A stretch of 64,000 nt of DNA from assembly GCA_036399055.1 (NCBI GenBank), contig DASWNX010000015.1, positions 62,001 through 126,000 of the forward strand, read 5' to 3'. Within the stretch, counting starts at the first letter, position 1; every line of letters starts with the position of its first letter. The stretch is from Jatrophihabitans sp. (GTDB lineage Bacteria > Actinomycetota > Actinomycetes > Mycobacteriales > Jatrophihabitantaceae). The notes beneath the pieces were generated by a model. The model had not been told where the DNA came from. It was given only the letters and a program-made list of their open reading frames with translations, and searched no databases. Below are positions 35,892 through 44,893 of this stretch, in pieces. The position numbers were made by a program, and so were the translations under genes.

Positions 35892-36533
35892 ATGACGACC
35901 CCAAGTCCGGCGCCTCAGGATGAGGCCGGTGCTGGCCCTGACAAGCCAGCGCCGGGCTTCACCTTCGCCGACAAGCGAAAGATCAGCCCGGACGGCTCAC
36001 CGGTGCCGCCGGCAGGCGGGGCGGCCACCCCGCCTGCCGGCGAGGCAGCGGCGGCCGAGACCGGCAGCGCCGGCGACCCGGCCGCCGCGCAGTCGCCCGA
36101 TCCCCACGAGCTGCTGGCCGCCGAGCGGCTGGCAGACCTGCAACGCCTGCAGGCCGAGTACGCCAACTACCGCAAGCGGGTGGACCGCGACCGGGCGGTG
36201 AGCCGGGAGCTGGCGGTGGCCTCGGTGATCGAGTCGCTGCTTCCGGTGCTCGACGACATCCACCTGGCTCGCCAGCACGGCGACCTGGAGGCCGGCCCGC
36301 TGGCCAGCATCGCCGAGAAGCTGGAGACGACGCTGGCCAAGTACGGCGTCGAGCGCTTCGGCGAGCCGGGCGCCGCTTTCGACCCGGCGGTGCACGATGC
36401 GCTGATGCACGTCGAGGAGGAACTCGCCGAGGGCACCGAGGTCACCACCGTGGTGGGCGTGCTGCAGCCGGGGTACCGGATCGGCGACCGGGTGGTGCGC
36501 CCGGCGAGGGTCTCGGTCGCCGACCCCGCTTAG
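35892..36533 (+). CDS. grpE: Nucleotide exchange factor GrpE
   Basis: About 213 residues. A disordered acidic/Pro-rich N-terminus precedes the coiled coil (LADLQRLQAEYANYRKRVDR) and the beta-wing (FGEPGAAFDPAVHDALMHVE, then TTVVGVLQPGYRIGDRVVRP). GrpE releases ADP from DnaK. ATG 35892 has AGGAG at ideal spacing; the frame also extends to ATG 35850, 6 bp after the dnaK stop, so the operon is tight with either start. Confidence 0.95.
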   Translation: MTTPSPAPQDEAGAGPDKPAPGFTFADKRKISPDGSPVPPAGGAATPPAGEAAAAETGSAGDPAAAQSPDPHELLAAERLADLQRLQAEYANYRKRVDRDRAVSRELAVASVIESLLPVLDDIHLARQHGDLEAGPLASIAEKLETTLAKYGVERFGEPGAAFDPAVHDALMHVEEELAEGTEVTTVVGVLQPGYRIGDRVVRPARVSVADPA

Positions 36534-36572
36534 CGCGGGGTAGCGCCGATCCGCCCAGCGCGGGGTAGCGCC
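36532..36572 (+). repeat. 16-bp direct repeat at the grpE stop
   Basis: AGCGCGGGGTAGCGCC occurs at 36532-36547, overlapping the grpE TAG, and again at 36557-36572 after a 9-bp spacer. The copies are identical. Confidence 0.85.
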
Positions 36573-36663
36573 AATACCATCTAGCGGGGTTCGGCAGCGT
36601 CACCGAAGCGACAGCAGCGCCATCGAAGCGACAGGGCAAGAGCAGTGAAGGAGGCATGACGTC

Positions 36664-37653
36664 ATGGCAAACCAGGATTGGTTCGACAGGGACTTCTACA
36701 AATCCCTCGGCGTCGCCTCTGACGCGACGGCGGCCGACGTCAAGAAGGCCTACCGCAAGCTGGCCAAGGATCTGCACCCGGACAAGAACCCCGGTGACGC
36801 CCAGGCCGAGAAGCGGTTCAAGGAGATCAGCGAGGCCTACTCGGTGCTGTCGGACCCCGACCAGCGCAAGGAGTACGACGCGGTACGGGCGATGAGTCAC
36901 GGCCGAGCCCGTTTCACCGCTGGCAGCGGGCCTTCGGGCGGTTTCTCCGACGACGTGTTCTCCGGCTTCTTCAGCCGCCAGTCCGGGCGCCAGGCGCCGG
37001 GCGGCTTCAGCAACCAGGGCGGGAACATCAGCGTCGAGGACCTGCTGTCGGGGATGTTCACCGGCGGCGGCGGCCCCGGTAACTTCGGGCAGGCGCCGCC
37101 TCGGGTCGGAACCGACGTCGAGGCCACCACGACGCTGACCTTCCGGCAGGCGGTCGAGGGTGACACCGTGAGCCTGCGGCGCGGTGACGGCTCGACGATC
37201 ACCGCCCGGGTGCCGGCCGGTGTGAAGGACGGTCAGAAGATCCGGCTGCGCGGTAAGGGCAATCCCGGCCCGGCCGGCAACGGTGACCTGATCCTGATCG
37301 TGTCGGTGCAGCCGCACCCGCTGTTCGGTCGATCAGGTGATGACCTCACCGTGACGGTTCCGGTCACCTTCGCCGAGGCCGCCCTCGGCGCCCAGATCGC
37401 GGTGCCGACCTTCGACGGCTCGACGGTCACCCTCAAGCTGGCGCCCGGCACCCCGTCCGGCCGGGTGCTGCGGGTCAAGGGCAAGGGCGTCGCGCGCAAG
37501 GACGGCTCGGCAGGCGACCTGCTGGTCAACGTCTCGGTGGCGGTTCCGCAGAAGCTGGACGGCGCCGCCCGCGAGGCCGTCGAGGCTTATGCCGCGGCCA
37601 CCGCGGGCGATGACCCTCGAGCCGGGTTGCTGGAGGCGGCGAGGTCGGCATGA
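36664..37653 (+). CDS. dnaJ: DnaJ-type co-chaperone lacking the zinc finger
   Basis: A 329-residue J protein with an N-terminal J domain (H38-P39-D40), a Gly/Phe-rich region (GGFSDDVFSGFF, then FTGGGGPGNFGQ), and two C-terminal beta domains (TLTFRQAVEGDTVSL; VTVPVTFAEAALGAQIAVPT). None of the four CxxCxGxG zinc-finger motifs of canonical DnaJ is present, so it is a type II (CbpA-like) protein. It stimulates the DnaK ATPase. GGAGG precedes the ATG; its TGA overlaps the hspR ATG. Confidence 0.93.
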   Translation: MANQDWFDRDFYKSLGVASDATAADVKKAYRKLAKDLHPDKNPGDAQAEKRFKEISEAYSVLSDPDQRKEYDAVRAMSHGRARFTAGSGPSGGFSDDVFSGFFSRQSGRQAPGGFSNQGGNISVEDLLSGMFTGGGGPGNFGQAPPRVGTDVEATTTLTFRQAVEGDTVSLRRGDGSTITARVPAGVKDGQKIRLRGKGNPGPAGNGDLILIVSVQPHPLFGRSGDDLTVTVPVTFAEAALGAQIAVPTFDGSTVTLKLAPGTPSGRVLRVKGKGVARKDGSAGDLLVNVSVAVPQKLDGAAREAVEAYAAATAGDDPRAGLLEAARSA

Positions 37654-38090
37654 GCGCGCCACGGTTCGCCGAGTCGGCCGCGGTCTTCGTGATCTCGGTG
37701 GCGGCCGAGCTTGCCGGGATGCACCCGCAGACGCTGCGCCAGTACGACCGGCTCGGCCTGGTGTCACCGCACCGGACCCCAGGCCGTGGCCGCCGGTACT
37801 CCCCCCGTGACATCGAGCAGTTGCGTGAAGTGCAGCGGCTCTCGCAGGAGGAGGGCGTGAACCTGGCCGGCATCAAGCGCATCCTGGAGCTGGAGAACGA
37901 GGTGCACGCGCTGCGCACCAGGGTGGCCGAGGTCGAGGAGGACCGCCGCCGCTCCAGCCGTCTGCAGTCCAAGCTGAGCGCCCGTCGGTTGTTCGCCGCC
38001 GGGCCGGCCGGCGACATCGTCTCGGTCCCGCTGAACCGGCCCTACACCAAATCGTCCGGTGAGCTGGTGGTCTGGCGACCGCGGAGCTGA
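37650..38090 (+). CDS. hspR: Heat shock repressor HspR (MerR family)
   Basis: The 146-residue protein has a MerR-type HTH (VISVAAELAGMHPQTLRQYD, then RTPGRGRRYSPRDIEQL) and a coiled coil (LELENEVHALRTRVAEVEED). HspR with DnaK as co-repressor binds HAIR sites; two such sites are in this window (dnaK and clpB). The ATGA overlap with dnaJ completes the classic dnaK-grpE-dnaJ-hspR operon. Confidence 0.96.
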   Translation: MSAPRFAESAAVFVISVAAELAGMHPQTLRQYDRLGLVSPHRTPGRGRRYSPRDIEQLREVQRLSQEEGVNLAGIKRILELENEVHALRTRVAEVEEDRRRSSRLQSKLSARRLFAAGPAGDIVSVPLNRPYTKSSGELVVWRPRS

Positions 38091-38125
38091 CCGCCTCGCT
38101 CACGCGAAGCTGACTGCCTCGCTCA
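38085..38125. repeat. 18-bp duplication covering two convergent stop codons
   Basis: AGCTGACCGCCTCGCTCA (38085-38102) and AGCTGACTGCCTCGCTCA (38108-38125) differ at one base. The first contains the hspR TGA (38088-38090); the second contains the stop of the convergent cyclophilin gene (38123-38125). Confidence 0.88.
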
Positions 38126-38863
38126 GCGGGCCGGCTGGTGCGTATACCCAATAAGAATATGGGTGTTCAGCGCCGGCGCCCCGTCCAGCGGCGCACCCGG
38201 ATCGGTCGGATCGACGCCACCTGCCGCGATCCGGTCCAGCGTCCGCAGCCCGACCGGCAGGATGCGCCCGAAGATGGTGTAGTTCGGCCGCAGCCTCGAG
38301 TCCTCATAGACCAGGAAGAACTGGCTGCCGTTGGTGTCCGGGCCGGCGTTGGCCATCGCCAGCGTGCCGCGGGCGTAGACCTTTCGCTGGCTGTCAGCCG
38401 GGTCGCCCGGCCAGACCGGCAGATCGGTCGGCAGCTCGTCGGCATACCGGTAGCCCGGTCCGCCCTCTCCGATGCCGCTCGGATCGCCGCACTGCAGCAC
38501 CGACAGCGTCGGGTACGTCGTCAACCGATGGCAGCTGGTGTCGTCGTAGAACCCGGACGTGAGCAGGTGCAAGAAGCTCTGCACCGTGCACGGTGCCGCG
38601 GCCCGGTCCAGCAGCATCGGGATCGGTCCGCGGTTGGTGACGAGGGTGACCAGCACCTTGCCGTGGTCGCGGGTGTCCGCAGGGTCCGGCGGCAGCGAGA
38701 CCGGCCGGACCGCGGGGTCATCCGGGGTGGGCGTGTACTGGCACGGACCCTGGGTCGGGGCGCTCGGCGTGCCGCTGGCAACTGCCTCGGCGGTCGCGGG
38801 TGCGAGGGTGAGAAGCAGGGCGGCGGCGGCGATGAGGCTTGCGGTTCGGCGTGACTGCGGCAT
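38123..38863 (-). CDS. Secreted cyclophilin-type peptidyl-prolyl isomerase
   Basis: A 246-residue protein with a signal peptide (SLIAAAALLLTLAPATAEA). The cyclophilin domain shows NRGPIPMLLDRAAAPCTVQS, FYDDTSCHRL, GTLAMANAGPDTNGSQFFLV and YTIFGRI. The usual catalytic FHR is CHRL here (Phe to Cys) but Arg is kept. It acts outside the membrane on secreted proteins. It is 87 bp downstream of the sigma/anti-sigma pair on the same strand. Confidence 0.9.
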   Translation of the reverse strand: MPQSRRTASLIAAAALLLTLAPATAEAVASGTPSAPTQGPCQYTPTPDDPAVRPVSLPPDPADTRDHGKVLVTLVTNRGPIPMLLDRAAAPCTVQSFLHLLTSGFYDDTSCHRLTTYPTLSVLQCGDPSGIGEGGPGYRYADELPTDLPVWPGDPADSQRKVYARGTLAMANAGPDTNGSQFFLVYEDSRLRPNYTIFGRILPVGLRTLDRIAAGGVDPTDPGAPLDGAPALNTHILIGYTHQPAR

Positions 38864-38950
38864 GACGGGATTCCTCCATCTCCGATGGGATGCCCGGATT
38901 GTCGCAGCTCGGGGCTAGCCTGAACAGCGGCGAGGTCTACAGGCGGGCGT

Positions 38951-39877
38951 TCAGCGGATGCTGTTGCCGATCTTCAGCAGCATCGCCTTGTCCAGCTGGG
39001 TGATGCCGGTGCCGTTGTAGGACTCCTGCATGATGGACCACAGGTACGCGCCGTCCCGCCAGAAGATGCCGGTGTACTGGTAGAGGGCCGGATGGCCGAG
39101 GACGGTTTCCGGGCCCGGTGCCCGATCGAAGAGGGACGCGTCGTACGGCCCGCGGCTGATGCTGAACTTGCCCTTGCTGTTGGCGTAGGTACGGCGGTAG
39201 GACTCGACCCCGGTCGCCTCGCTCCAGTGCACACCCCGGTCGGTGAAACCGGCCGGCAGGTACGTCGCCCGCGGCACGGTGCTGGCCGCCAGCACCGGAT
39301 GCCGCCGCCCGTCGGCGGCATCGACGAGCTGCCGCTTGCCGAGCGGCTCGTCGAGCACGACGGCAACCGGGTAATCCCCGAGCTCCCCCCGCCCGCCTGG
39401 CTCGGTGCAGATCAGTGAGTCCGGCGCAGGCCGCTGGTCGGATTCGTAAGCGGTGGCGCTGATGACCACCCGGTCGGCGGTCTGCGAGGTGATCTCGGCC
39501 CGCAGCACCGGATAACCCTGGTCGCACCGCACCGACCCCTCCGGGAAGCGGTGGGTCACCACCACGGTCCTGCCGTCGTCCTGCAGGACCGCGCCGTTCC
39601 ACGCGGCCTTGCCGAGCGGCCTGACCAGCTGGACGTCGGGGCGCGCAGGTGCGGAGTGTTCCCGGTGGTGGGCGCGCAGCAGGGTGATCAGCGGGATGAC
39701 CAGCAGCAGCGCCGCCGCGACGGCCGGCCACACCCAGCGCCGCAGGCGGTGGCCGGGGTCGGAGGTGGCGACGGCAAGCATGCCCTCCAGCGGCGGGGCG
39801 GTGAAGTCCTGCTGCCAGTGCTGCCCCCGCCGGGTGAGCAGGTCGTCCAGCCGCTGGTCGTCGAAGTCGAGGGTCAT
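38951..39877 (-). CDS. Single-pass membrane protein paired with an ECF sigma factor (putative anti-sigma)
   Basis: 308 residues: a cytoplasmic N-terminus of about 47 residues (DQRLDDLLTRRGQHWQQDF), one membrane helix (49-67), and a large extracytoplasmic domain (FSISRGPYDASLF, then YLWSIMQESYNGTGITQLDK). No zinc-binding HxxxCxxC anti-sigma motif is visible. Position speaks for an anti-sigma role: its ATG overlaps the sigma TGA by 4 nt. The outer domain would be the sensor. Function is inferred from context only. Confidence 0.65.
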   Translation of the reverse strand: MTLDFDDQRLDDLLTRRGQHWQQDFTAPPLEGMLAVATSDPGHRLRRWVWPAVAAALLLVIPLITLLRAHHREHSAPARPDVQLVRPLGKAAWNGAVLQDDGRTVVVTHRFPEGSVRCDQGYPVLRAEITSQTADRVVISATAYESDQRPAPDSLICTEPGGRGELGDYPVAVVLDEPLGKRQLVDAADGRRHPVLAASTVPRATYLPAGFTDRGVHWSEATGVESYRRTYANSKGKFSISRGPYDASLFDRAPGPETVLGHPALYQYTGIFWRDGAYLWSIMQESYNGTGITQLDKAMLLKIGNSIR

Positions 39878-40404
39878 CGGTAGTCCTCTCCGAGCAGGCT
39901 GCGGATCCGGCTACGCGCGTCGGACAGGGTCGACTTGACGGTGCCCTCGCTGCAGGCCATCACGGTCGCGACCTCGGCGACCGGCAGGCCGATGAAGTAG
40001 CGCAGGTTGACCGCCAACCGCTGCCGGGGTGGCAACGCGGCGACGGCCCGGTCCAGGTCCAGCTCGAGTGCCTGATCGACCGTAGGGGCCGGATGGTCGT
40101 CCTGGCCGGTGAAGGGCAGCGCGCGGATCCGGCGGTGGCTCTTGCGGGCCTGGTCGGCGGTGATCGCCAGCAGCCAGGCCCGGCTGGTACCGCGCGCGGG
40201 GTCGAACTGGGCCCGCTTGCGCCAGGCCGAGCTCAACGCCTCCTGGAGCACGTCCTCCCAGTCGGCGGTGTCGGACAACCGCCTGGCCAGGGCGGCCATC
40301 GCCGTCCAGTGCGGTCTCACCCAGTCGCCGAAGCCGGCCGGTGACGCGTCGAGGACGGTGCCCGTGGGTCGGCTCGTCGGCGCCGGGTCCGAAATGGCAT
40401 ACAC
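39874..40404 (-). CDS. ECF RNA polymerase sigma factor
   Basis: A 176-residue sigma-70 family protein with region 2 (LSDTADWEDVLQEALSSAWR, then GTSRAWLLAITADQARK) and region 4 (LPPRQRLAVNLRYFIGLPVA, then CSEGTVKSTLSDARSRI). It most resembles the SigE/SASP-like ECF sigmas of Streptomyces and relatives. It is coupled to the membrane protein downstream and divergent from clpB. Start GTG 40402-40404 with AGGGG upstream. Confidence 0.9.
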   Translation of the reverse strand: MYAISDPAPTSRPTGTVLDASPAGFGDWVRPHWTAMAALARRLSDTADWEDVLQEALSSAWRKRAQFDPARGTSRAWLLAITADQARKSHRRIRALPFTGQDDHPAPTVDQALELDLDRAVAALPPRQRLAVNLRYFIGLPVAEVATVMACSEGTVKSTLSDARSRIRSLLGEDYR

Positions 40405-40536
40405 ACCCCTATCTACCCGGACGGAAGCCGATCGGTTGGGTAGGCGCGGGCAGGTTCTGCCGATCTTCCCGACGCCTCAGCCTGTGACGAACTCCGCGGC
40501 GCCGCGACAAGGACAGGAATGCTCCCTCGCGCTAGA

Positions 40537-40569
40537 GTTGAGCGGAACAGACTCAACTTGTTCGCCGTT
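40537..40569 (+). promoter_or_regulatory. clpB promoter: HAIR operator over a SigH/SigR-type promoter
   Basis: GTTGAGC-N7-ACTCAAC (40537-40557) is a HAIR-like operator. GGAAC (40544-40548) and GTT (40567-40569) are exactly 18 bp apart and overlap the operator's right half. The spacing is identical to the dnaK promoter, but the operator is shifted relative to the promoter. Confidence 0.82.
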
Positions 40570-40644
40570 GAACCGAGCAGAGAACGCGCCAGGCGCCTCC
40601 GTCCCGAACATCCAGTCGAGCAAGCACAAGAGGTAGAGACAGCT

Positions 40645-43239
40645 ATGGACCTGACCACCCGCAGCCAGCAGGCCGTCTCCGCGGCCGTCCGGACAGCTGC
40701 CGACAAGGGCAACCCCGCCGTAGAGCCCGCCCACCTCGCGGCCGCCCTGCTCAGCGACGAGCAGGGGCTGGCGCGTCCGATGACGCAGGCGGTGGGCGTC
40801 GACCCGGCAAGGCTCACCCGGGAGATCGCCGCCCAGGTGGGCGCGCTTCCCGCGGCTGCCGGCTCGACGGTGTCGGCCCCGCAGCCGTCCCGAAACCTCT
40901 ACAACGTCCTGGCCGCCGCCGAGCGGATCGCCAAGGACGCGACCGACGAGTACGTCTCCGGCGAGCACCTGCTGCTCGCCCTGGCCGAGGTGCCCTCCGA
41001 GGTGGCGACCACGCTCGCCCGGCTGGGCGCCAATCCCACCGCGCTGCGCGCGGCGCTGACCCAGGTGCGCGGCTCGACCCGGGTCACCAGTCCGGATCCC
41101 GAGGGCACCTACCAGGCGCTGGAGAAGTACGGCGTGGACCTGACCGCCGCCGCCCGCGAGGGAAAGCTCGACCCGGTGATCGGGCGTGACTCCGAGATCC
41201 GCCGGGTGATCCAGGTGCTGTCCCGGCGCACCAAGAACAACCCGGTGCTGATCGGTGAGCCCGGCGTCGGCAAGACCGCTGTCGTTGAGGGCCTGGCCCA
41301 GCGGATCGTCGCCGGTGACGTCCCCGAGTCCCTGCAGGGCAGGCGGCTGGTCTCCCTGGACCTGGGCGCGATGGTCGCCGGCGCCAAGTACCGCGGCGAG
41401 TTCGAGGAGCGGTTGAAGGCGGTGCTGACCGAGATCAAGGACTCGGCCGGCCAGATCCTGACCTTCATCGACGAGTTGCACACCGTCGTCGGGGCCGGCG
41501 CGACCGGCGAGGGCGCGATGGACGCCGGCAACATGCTCAAGCCGATGCTGGCGCGCGGCGAGCTGCACATGGTCGGCGCGACCACGCTGGACGAGTTCCG
41601 CGAGCACATCGAGAAGGACCCTGCCCTGGAGCGCCGCTTCCAGCAGGTGCTGGTCGGCGAGCCGTCCGTCGAAGACACCATCGGCATCCTGCGCGGGCTG
41701 GCCGGCCGCTACGAGGCGCACCACAAGGTGCAGATCTCCGACGGCGCCCTGGTGGCCGCGGCGACCCTGTCCGACCGTTACATCACCTCGCGGTTCCTGC
41801 CCGACAAGGCCATCGACCTCATCGACGAGGCCGCGTCCCGGCTCCGGATGGAGATCGACTCCCGGCCGGTCGAGATCGACGAGCTGCAGCGCTCGGTCGA
41901 CCGGCTGAAGATGGAGGAGCTGGCGCTGTCCAAGGAGTCAGACCCCGCCTCGGTGGCCCGGCTGGAGGTGCTGCGGGCTGAGCTGGCTGATCGGACCGAG
42001 TCCCTGGAGGCGTTGAACGCCCGGTGGGAGCGTGAGAAGTCCGGGCTGAACCGGGTCGGCGAGCTGAAGGAGAAGCTGGACGAGCTGCGCACCCAGGCCG
42101 AGCGGGCCCAGCGCGAAGGCGACTTCGAGACCGCGTCCCGGCTGATGTACGGCGAGATCCCGCAGACCGAGAAGGAGCTGGCCGAGGCGGCTGCCGTCGA
42201 GCAGCCGGCTGACGTGATGGTCAAGGAAGAGGTCACCGCCGACGACATCGCCGAGGTGGTCAGCGCCTGGACCGGCATCCCGGCGGGCCGGCTGATGGAA
42301 GGTGAGACCGCCAAGCTGCTGCGGATGGAGGAGGGGCTGGCCCTGCGGGTGAAGGGCCAGAAGCAGGCCGTGCAGGCCGTCTCGGACGCGGTTCGCCGGG
42401 CCCGGGCCGGCATCAGCGACCCGAACCGGCCGACCGGCTCGTTCCTCTTCCTGGGCCCGACCGGTGTCGGAAAGACCGAGCTGGCCAAGGCGCTGGCCGC
42501 GTTCCTGTTCGACGACGAGCGGGCGATGGTCCGCATCGACATGAGCGAGTACTCCGAGAAGCACTCGGTGGCCCGGCTGGTCGGCGCCCCGCCCGGCTAC
42601 GTCGGCTACGACGAGGGCGGTCAGCTGACCGAGGCGGTGCGCCGCCGGCCGTACTCGGTGGTGCTGTTCGACGAGGTCGAGAAGGCGCATTCAGACGTCT
42701 TCGACGTCCTGCTGCAGGTGCTCGATGACGGCCGGCTGACCGATGGCCAGGGGCGGACGGTGGACTTCCGCAACGTCATCCTGGTGCTGACCTCGAACCT
42801 GGGATCGCACATCCTGGTCTCGGAGCTGGACGACATGCTGAAGAAGGACGCGGTGATGGACGCCGTCCGGTCGCACTTCAAGCCGGAGTTCTTGAACCGC
42901 CTCGACGACATCGTGGTGTTCGACCCGCTGACCACCGCCGAGCTGGCCGGCATCGTCGACGTGCAGTTGGGCCTGCTGCAGAACCGGTTGGCCGGCCGCC
43001 GGCTGGTGCTGCAGGTGACCGAGGCGGCCCGGGAGTGGCTGTCGATCAACGGTTTCGACCCGATGTACGGGGCTCGACCGCTGCGCCGGTTGATCCAGAC
43101 CGCGATCGGGGACCGGCTGGCTAAGGCGCTGATCGCCGGCGAGATCACCGATGGCGATCAGGTGCAGATCGACGTCACCGAGGACCGGTCGGCTCTGACC
43201 GTCTCGGCCCCGTCGGTGGCCGAGATCGTTGTCGGGTAA
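40645..43239 (+). CDS. clpB: ATP-dependent disaggregase ClpB
   Basis: The 864-residue Hsp100 protein has an N-terminal Clp repeat domain, NBD1 with Walker A GEPGVGKT (K210), the long middle coiled coil of ClpB (about 400-520, rich in E/R/L), and NBD2 with GPTGVGKTE (K610). There is no ClpP-binding IGF loop. It solubilises aggregates with DnaK/DnaJ/GrpE. ATG 40645 gives the family N-terminus [14 protein letters not shown]. Shared regulation with dnaK is visible in its promoter. Confidence 0.97.
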   Translation: MDLTTRSQQAVSAAVRTAADKGNPAVEPAHLAAALLSDEQGLARPMTQAVGVDPARLTREIAAQVGALPAAAGSTVSAPQPSRNLYNVLAAAERIAKDATDEYVSGEHLLLALAEVPSEVATTLARLGANPTALRAALTQVRGSTRVTSPDPEGTYQALEKYGVDLTAAAREGKLDPVIGRDSEIRRVIQVLSRRTKNNPVLIGEPGVGKTAVVEGLAQRIVAGDVPESLQGRRLVSLDLGAMVAGAKYRGEFEERLKAVLTEIKDSAGQILTFIDELHTVVGAGATGEGAMDAGNMLKPMLARGELHMVGATTLDEFREHIEKDPALERRFQQVLVGEPSVEDTIGILRGLAGRYEAHHKVQISDGALVAAATLSDRYITSRFLPDKAIDLIDEAASRLRMEIDSRPVEIDELQRSVDRLKMEELALSKESDPASVARLEVLRAELADRTESLEALNARWEREKSGLNRVGELKEKLDELRTQAERAQREGDFETASRLMYGEIPQTEKELAEAAAVEQPADVMVKEEVTADDIAEVVSAWTGIPAGRLMEGETAKLLRMEEGLALRVKGQKQAVQAVSDAVRRARAGISDPNRPTGSFLFLGPTGVGKTELAKALAAFLFDDERAMVRIDMSEYSEKHSVARLVGAPPGYVGYDEGGQLTEAVRRRPYSVVLFDEVEKAHSDVFDVLLQVLDDGRLTDGQGRTVDFRNVILVLTSNLGSHILVSELDDMLKKDAVMDAVRSHFKPEFLNRLDDIVVFDPLTTAELAGIVDVQLGLLQNRLAGRRLVLQVTEAAREWLSINGFDPMYGARPLRRLIQTAIGDRLAKALIAGEITDGDQVQIDVTEDRSALTVSAPSVAEIVVG

Positions 43240-43277
43240 CGGCGCCGGTCGCCAAGGACGCTTTCAGGCGAGCGCGG

Positions 43278-43949
43278 TCACTCGGGTTGGGCGGCGGGCA
43301 GCACGCCCAGCCACCGGGTGACGCTTGCCTGGTAGCACAGGGCCAGCATGCTGAGGCTGAGCAGCGCGAAGCCCGCCGGCGCCAGGTCGGTCACCGCGGC
43401 CTGCAACCACCAGAATGCGCACAGGGTGATAACCGTCCAGCCCGCGATGGTGATCACCAGCCGGCCTATCAGCCGACCGGTCAGCAACGAGACGCCGCCG
43501 ACTGCAAGCCAGGCCCCGAGGACGAAGTTCAGCAGCGCCAGCAGCAGGTAACTGGAGTCGCTGCCCTGGTAGAACGAGCGGTCCGGCGCCCCGAACTCGT
43601 CCTGCAGGCTGACGATCGCCAGCAGCAGCAGGCCGAAGAGTCCCAGCGCCGCGCCGAGGCCGATCGCGATGATGCCGGCCATGACCGCCGGCACGGGAGT
43701 GCGGTTGCCGGCCGGCAGCTGGCCGTGATCGGGCGTAGAACCCCAACGGGGCGTGGCCTGGGCCACCGGACGGGGCTCGCTGGACGCCCCGCCGGCCTGG
43801 GGCGAGGCGGGCGGGCCGGCCGCCTGGCCTGGACGCCCCGCCTGAGCGCTATACGGGTCGGTCAGCGCGCCCCGGTAGGGGTCAGGCGGCCGGGTGGTGG
43901 CCAGCTCGCGGGCGTCACGGCGCGCTCTCTTACCTTCAGCCGCCATCAT
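43278..43949 (-). CDS. Four-helix membrane protein with Pro-rich N-terminus
   Basis: 223 residues of unrecognised family. About 90 N-terminal residues are hydrophilic and Pro/Gly/Ala-rich; then four hydrophobic helices follow (PAVMAGIIAIGLGAALGLFG; YLLLALLNFVLGAWLAVGG; VITIAGWTVITLCAFWWLQ; PAGFALLSLSMLALCY). The general look is that of actinobacterial surface-associated helical proteins. It is convergent with clpB and divergent from the RDD gene. Confidence 0.7.
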   Translation of the reverse strand: MMAAEGKRARRDARELATTRPPDPYRGALTDPYSAQAGRPGQAAGPPASPQAGGASSEPRPVAQATPRWGSTPDHGQLPAGNRTPVPAVMAGIIAIGLGAALGLFGLLLLAIVSLQDEFGAPDRSFYQGSDSSYLLLALLNFVLGAWLAVGGVSLLTGRLIGRLVITIAGWTVITLCAFWWLQAAVTDLAPAGFALLSLSMLALCYQASVTRWLGVLPAAQPE

Positions 43950-44093
43950 GATGTCAACGCTAGTCGCCGTTCTTGGCGCTGCGGGTGCCCGGCCGGCTGG
44001 TTTGGCGATAGGTTTTGCGGGCAGCAGCCGATGGGCACGTCGATGACTCAGCGGACTTGTTCGGCGTAGCCGACACTAAGCAAGGGGAAAGCC

Positions 44094-44879
44094 ATGACGC
44101 AGTGGGGCACCGGCCCGAACGGGGAATCAGGCGACGAACAGCCGGCTCAACCCGACCCGTGGGCGAAGCCGTCCGGCGCTCAGCAGCCGGCACAACCTGA
44201 CCCGTGGGCGCAGCCGCCCGGCGGGTCTCAGCAGCCGGCTCAACCCGACCCGTGGGCGCAGCCGCCCGGCGGCGGTCAGCAGCAGCCCGGTTACGGCCAG
44301 CAGCCCGGTTACGGCCAGCCGCAGCCGGGGCAGACCGATCCGTGGGCGCAGCCGCCCGGCAATCAGCCGCCCGGTTACGGCCAGCCGCAGGGTTACGGCC
44401 AGCCGCCCGCCTACGGCCAGCCGCAGGGCTACTACCCGCCAGCACCTGGTTACAACCAGCCTGGCGCGATGGCAGGCACAGGCGCGGTGGCCAGCATGGG
44501 CACCCGATTCGGCGCCTTCGTCATCGACATCGTCATCCTGGCGATCATCAACTTCATCGTCGGCGCCGTGTTCGCCTCGGCCGGCGGCAACGACGGTGTG
44601 AGCTCCCTGCTGCAGCTGATCATCGCCTTCGGATACTTCGGCTACCTGATCGGCGTCAACCAGCAGACGCTCGGCATGCGGCTGCTCAACATCCGGGTCG
44701 TCGACGCCACCACCGGTGGCCCGATCGGCATCGGCCGGGGACTGCTGCGCTACCTGGTGCAGATCCTCACCGGCATGCTGTGCCTGGTGGGTTACTTCTC
44801 CCCGTTCTTCGACAAGACCAAGCGATACCAGGGCTGGCACGACAAGGCCGCCGGCGATTTCGTCGTCCGGGCCGGCTAG
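44094..44879 (+). CDS. RDD family membrane protein with Pro/Gln repeat N-terminus
   Basis: 261 residues. The first 120 are low-complexity: three QPAQPDPWAxPxG-type units, then Tyr-Gly-Gln-Pro repeats. The RDD domain follows (MGTRFGAFVIDIVILAIINF, with the R and D; GYFGYLIGVNQQTLGMRLLN; KTKRYQGWHDKAAGDFVVR). Such long Gln/Pro arms are common on actinobacterial RDD proteins. Transport of ions or osmolytes has been suggested for some RDD proteins; here function is unknown. Confidence 0.85.
   Translation: MTQWGTGPNGESGDEQPAQPDPWAKPSGAQQPAQPDPWAQPPGGSQQPAQPDPWAQPPGGGQQQPGYGQQPGYGQPQPGQTDPWAQPPGNQPPGYGQPQGYGQPPAYGQPQGYYPPAPGYNQPGAMAGTGAVASMGTRFGAFVIDIVILAIINFIVGAVFASAGGNDGVSSLLQLIIAFGYFGYLIGVNQQTLGMRLLNIRVVDATTGGPIGIGRGLLRYLVQILTGMLCLVGYFSPFFDKTKRYQGWHDKAAGDFVVRAG
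44140..44440 (+). repeat. Coding repeats in the RDD gene
   Basis: Units encoding QPAQPDPWAQPPG occur at about 44150, 44189 and 44240, with a fourth truncated form at 44330. Between and after them are 15-18-bp units encoding GYGQP. All are in frame. Confidence 0.8.
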
Positions 44880-44893
44880 CTCCCGCTGGTCCG

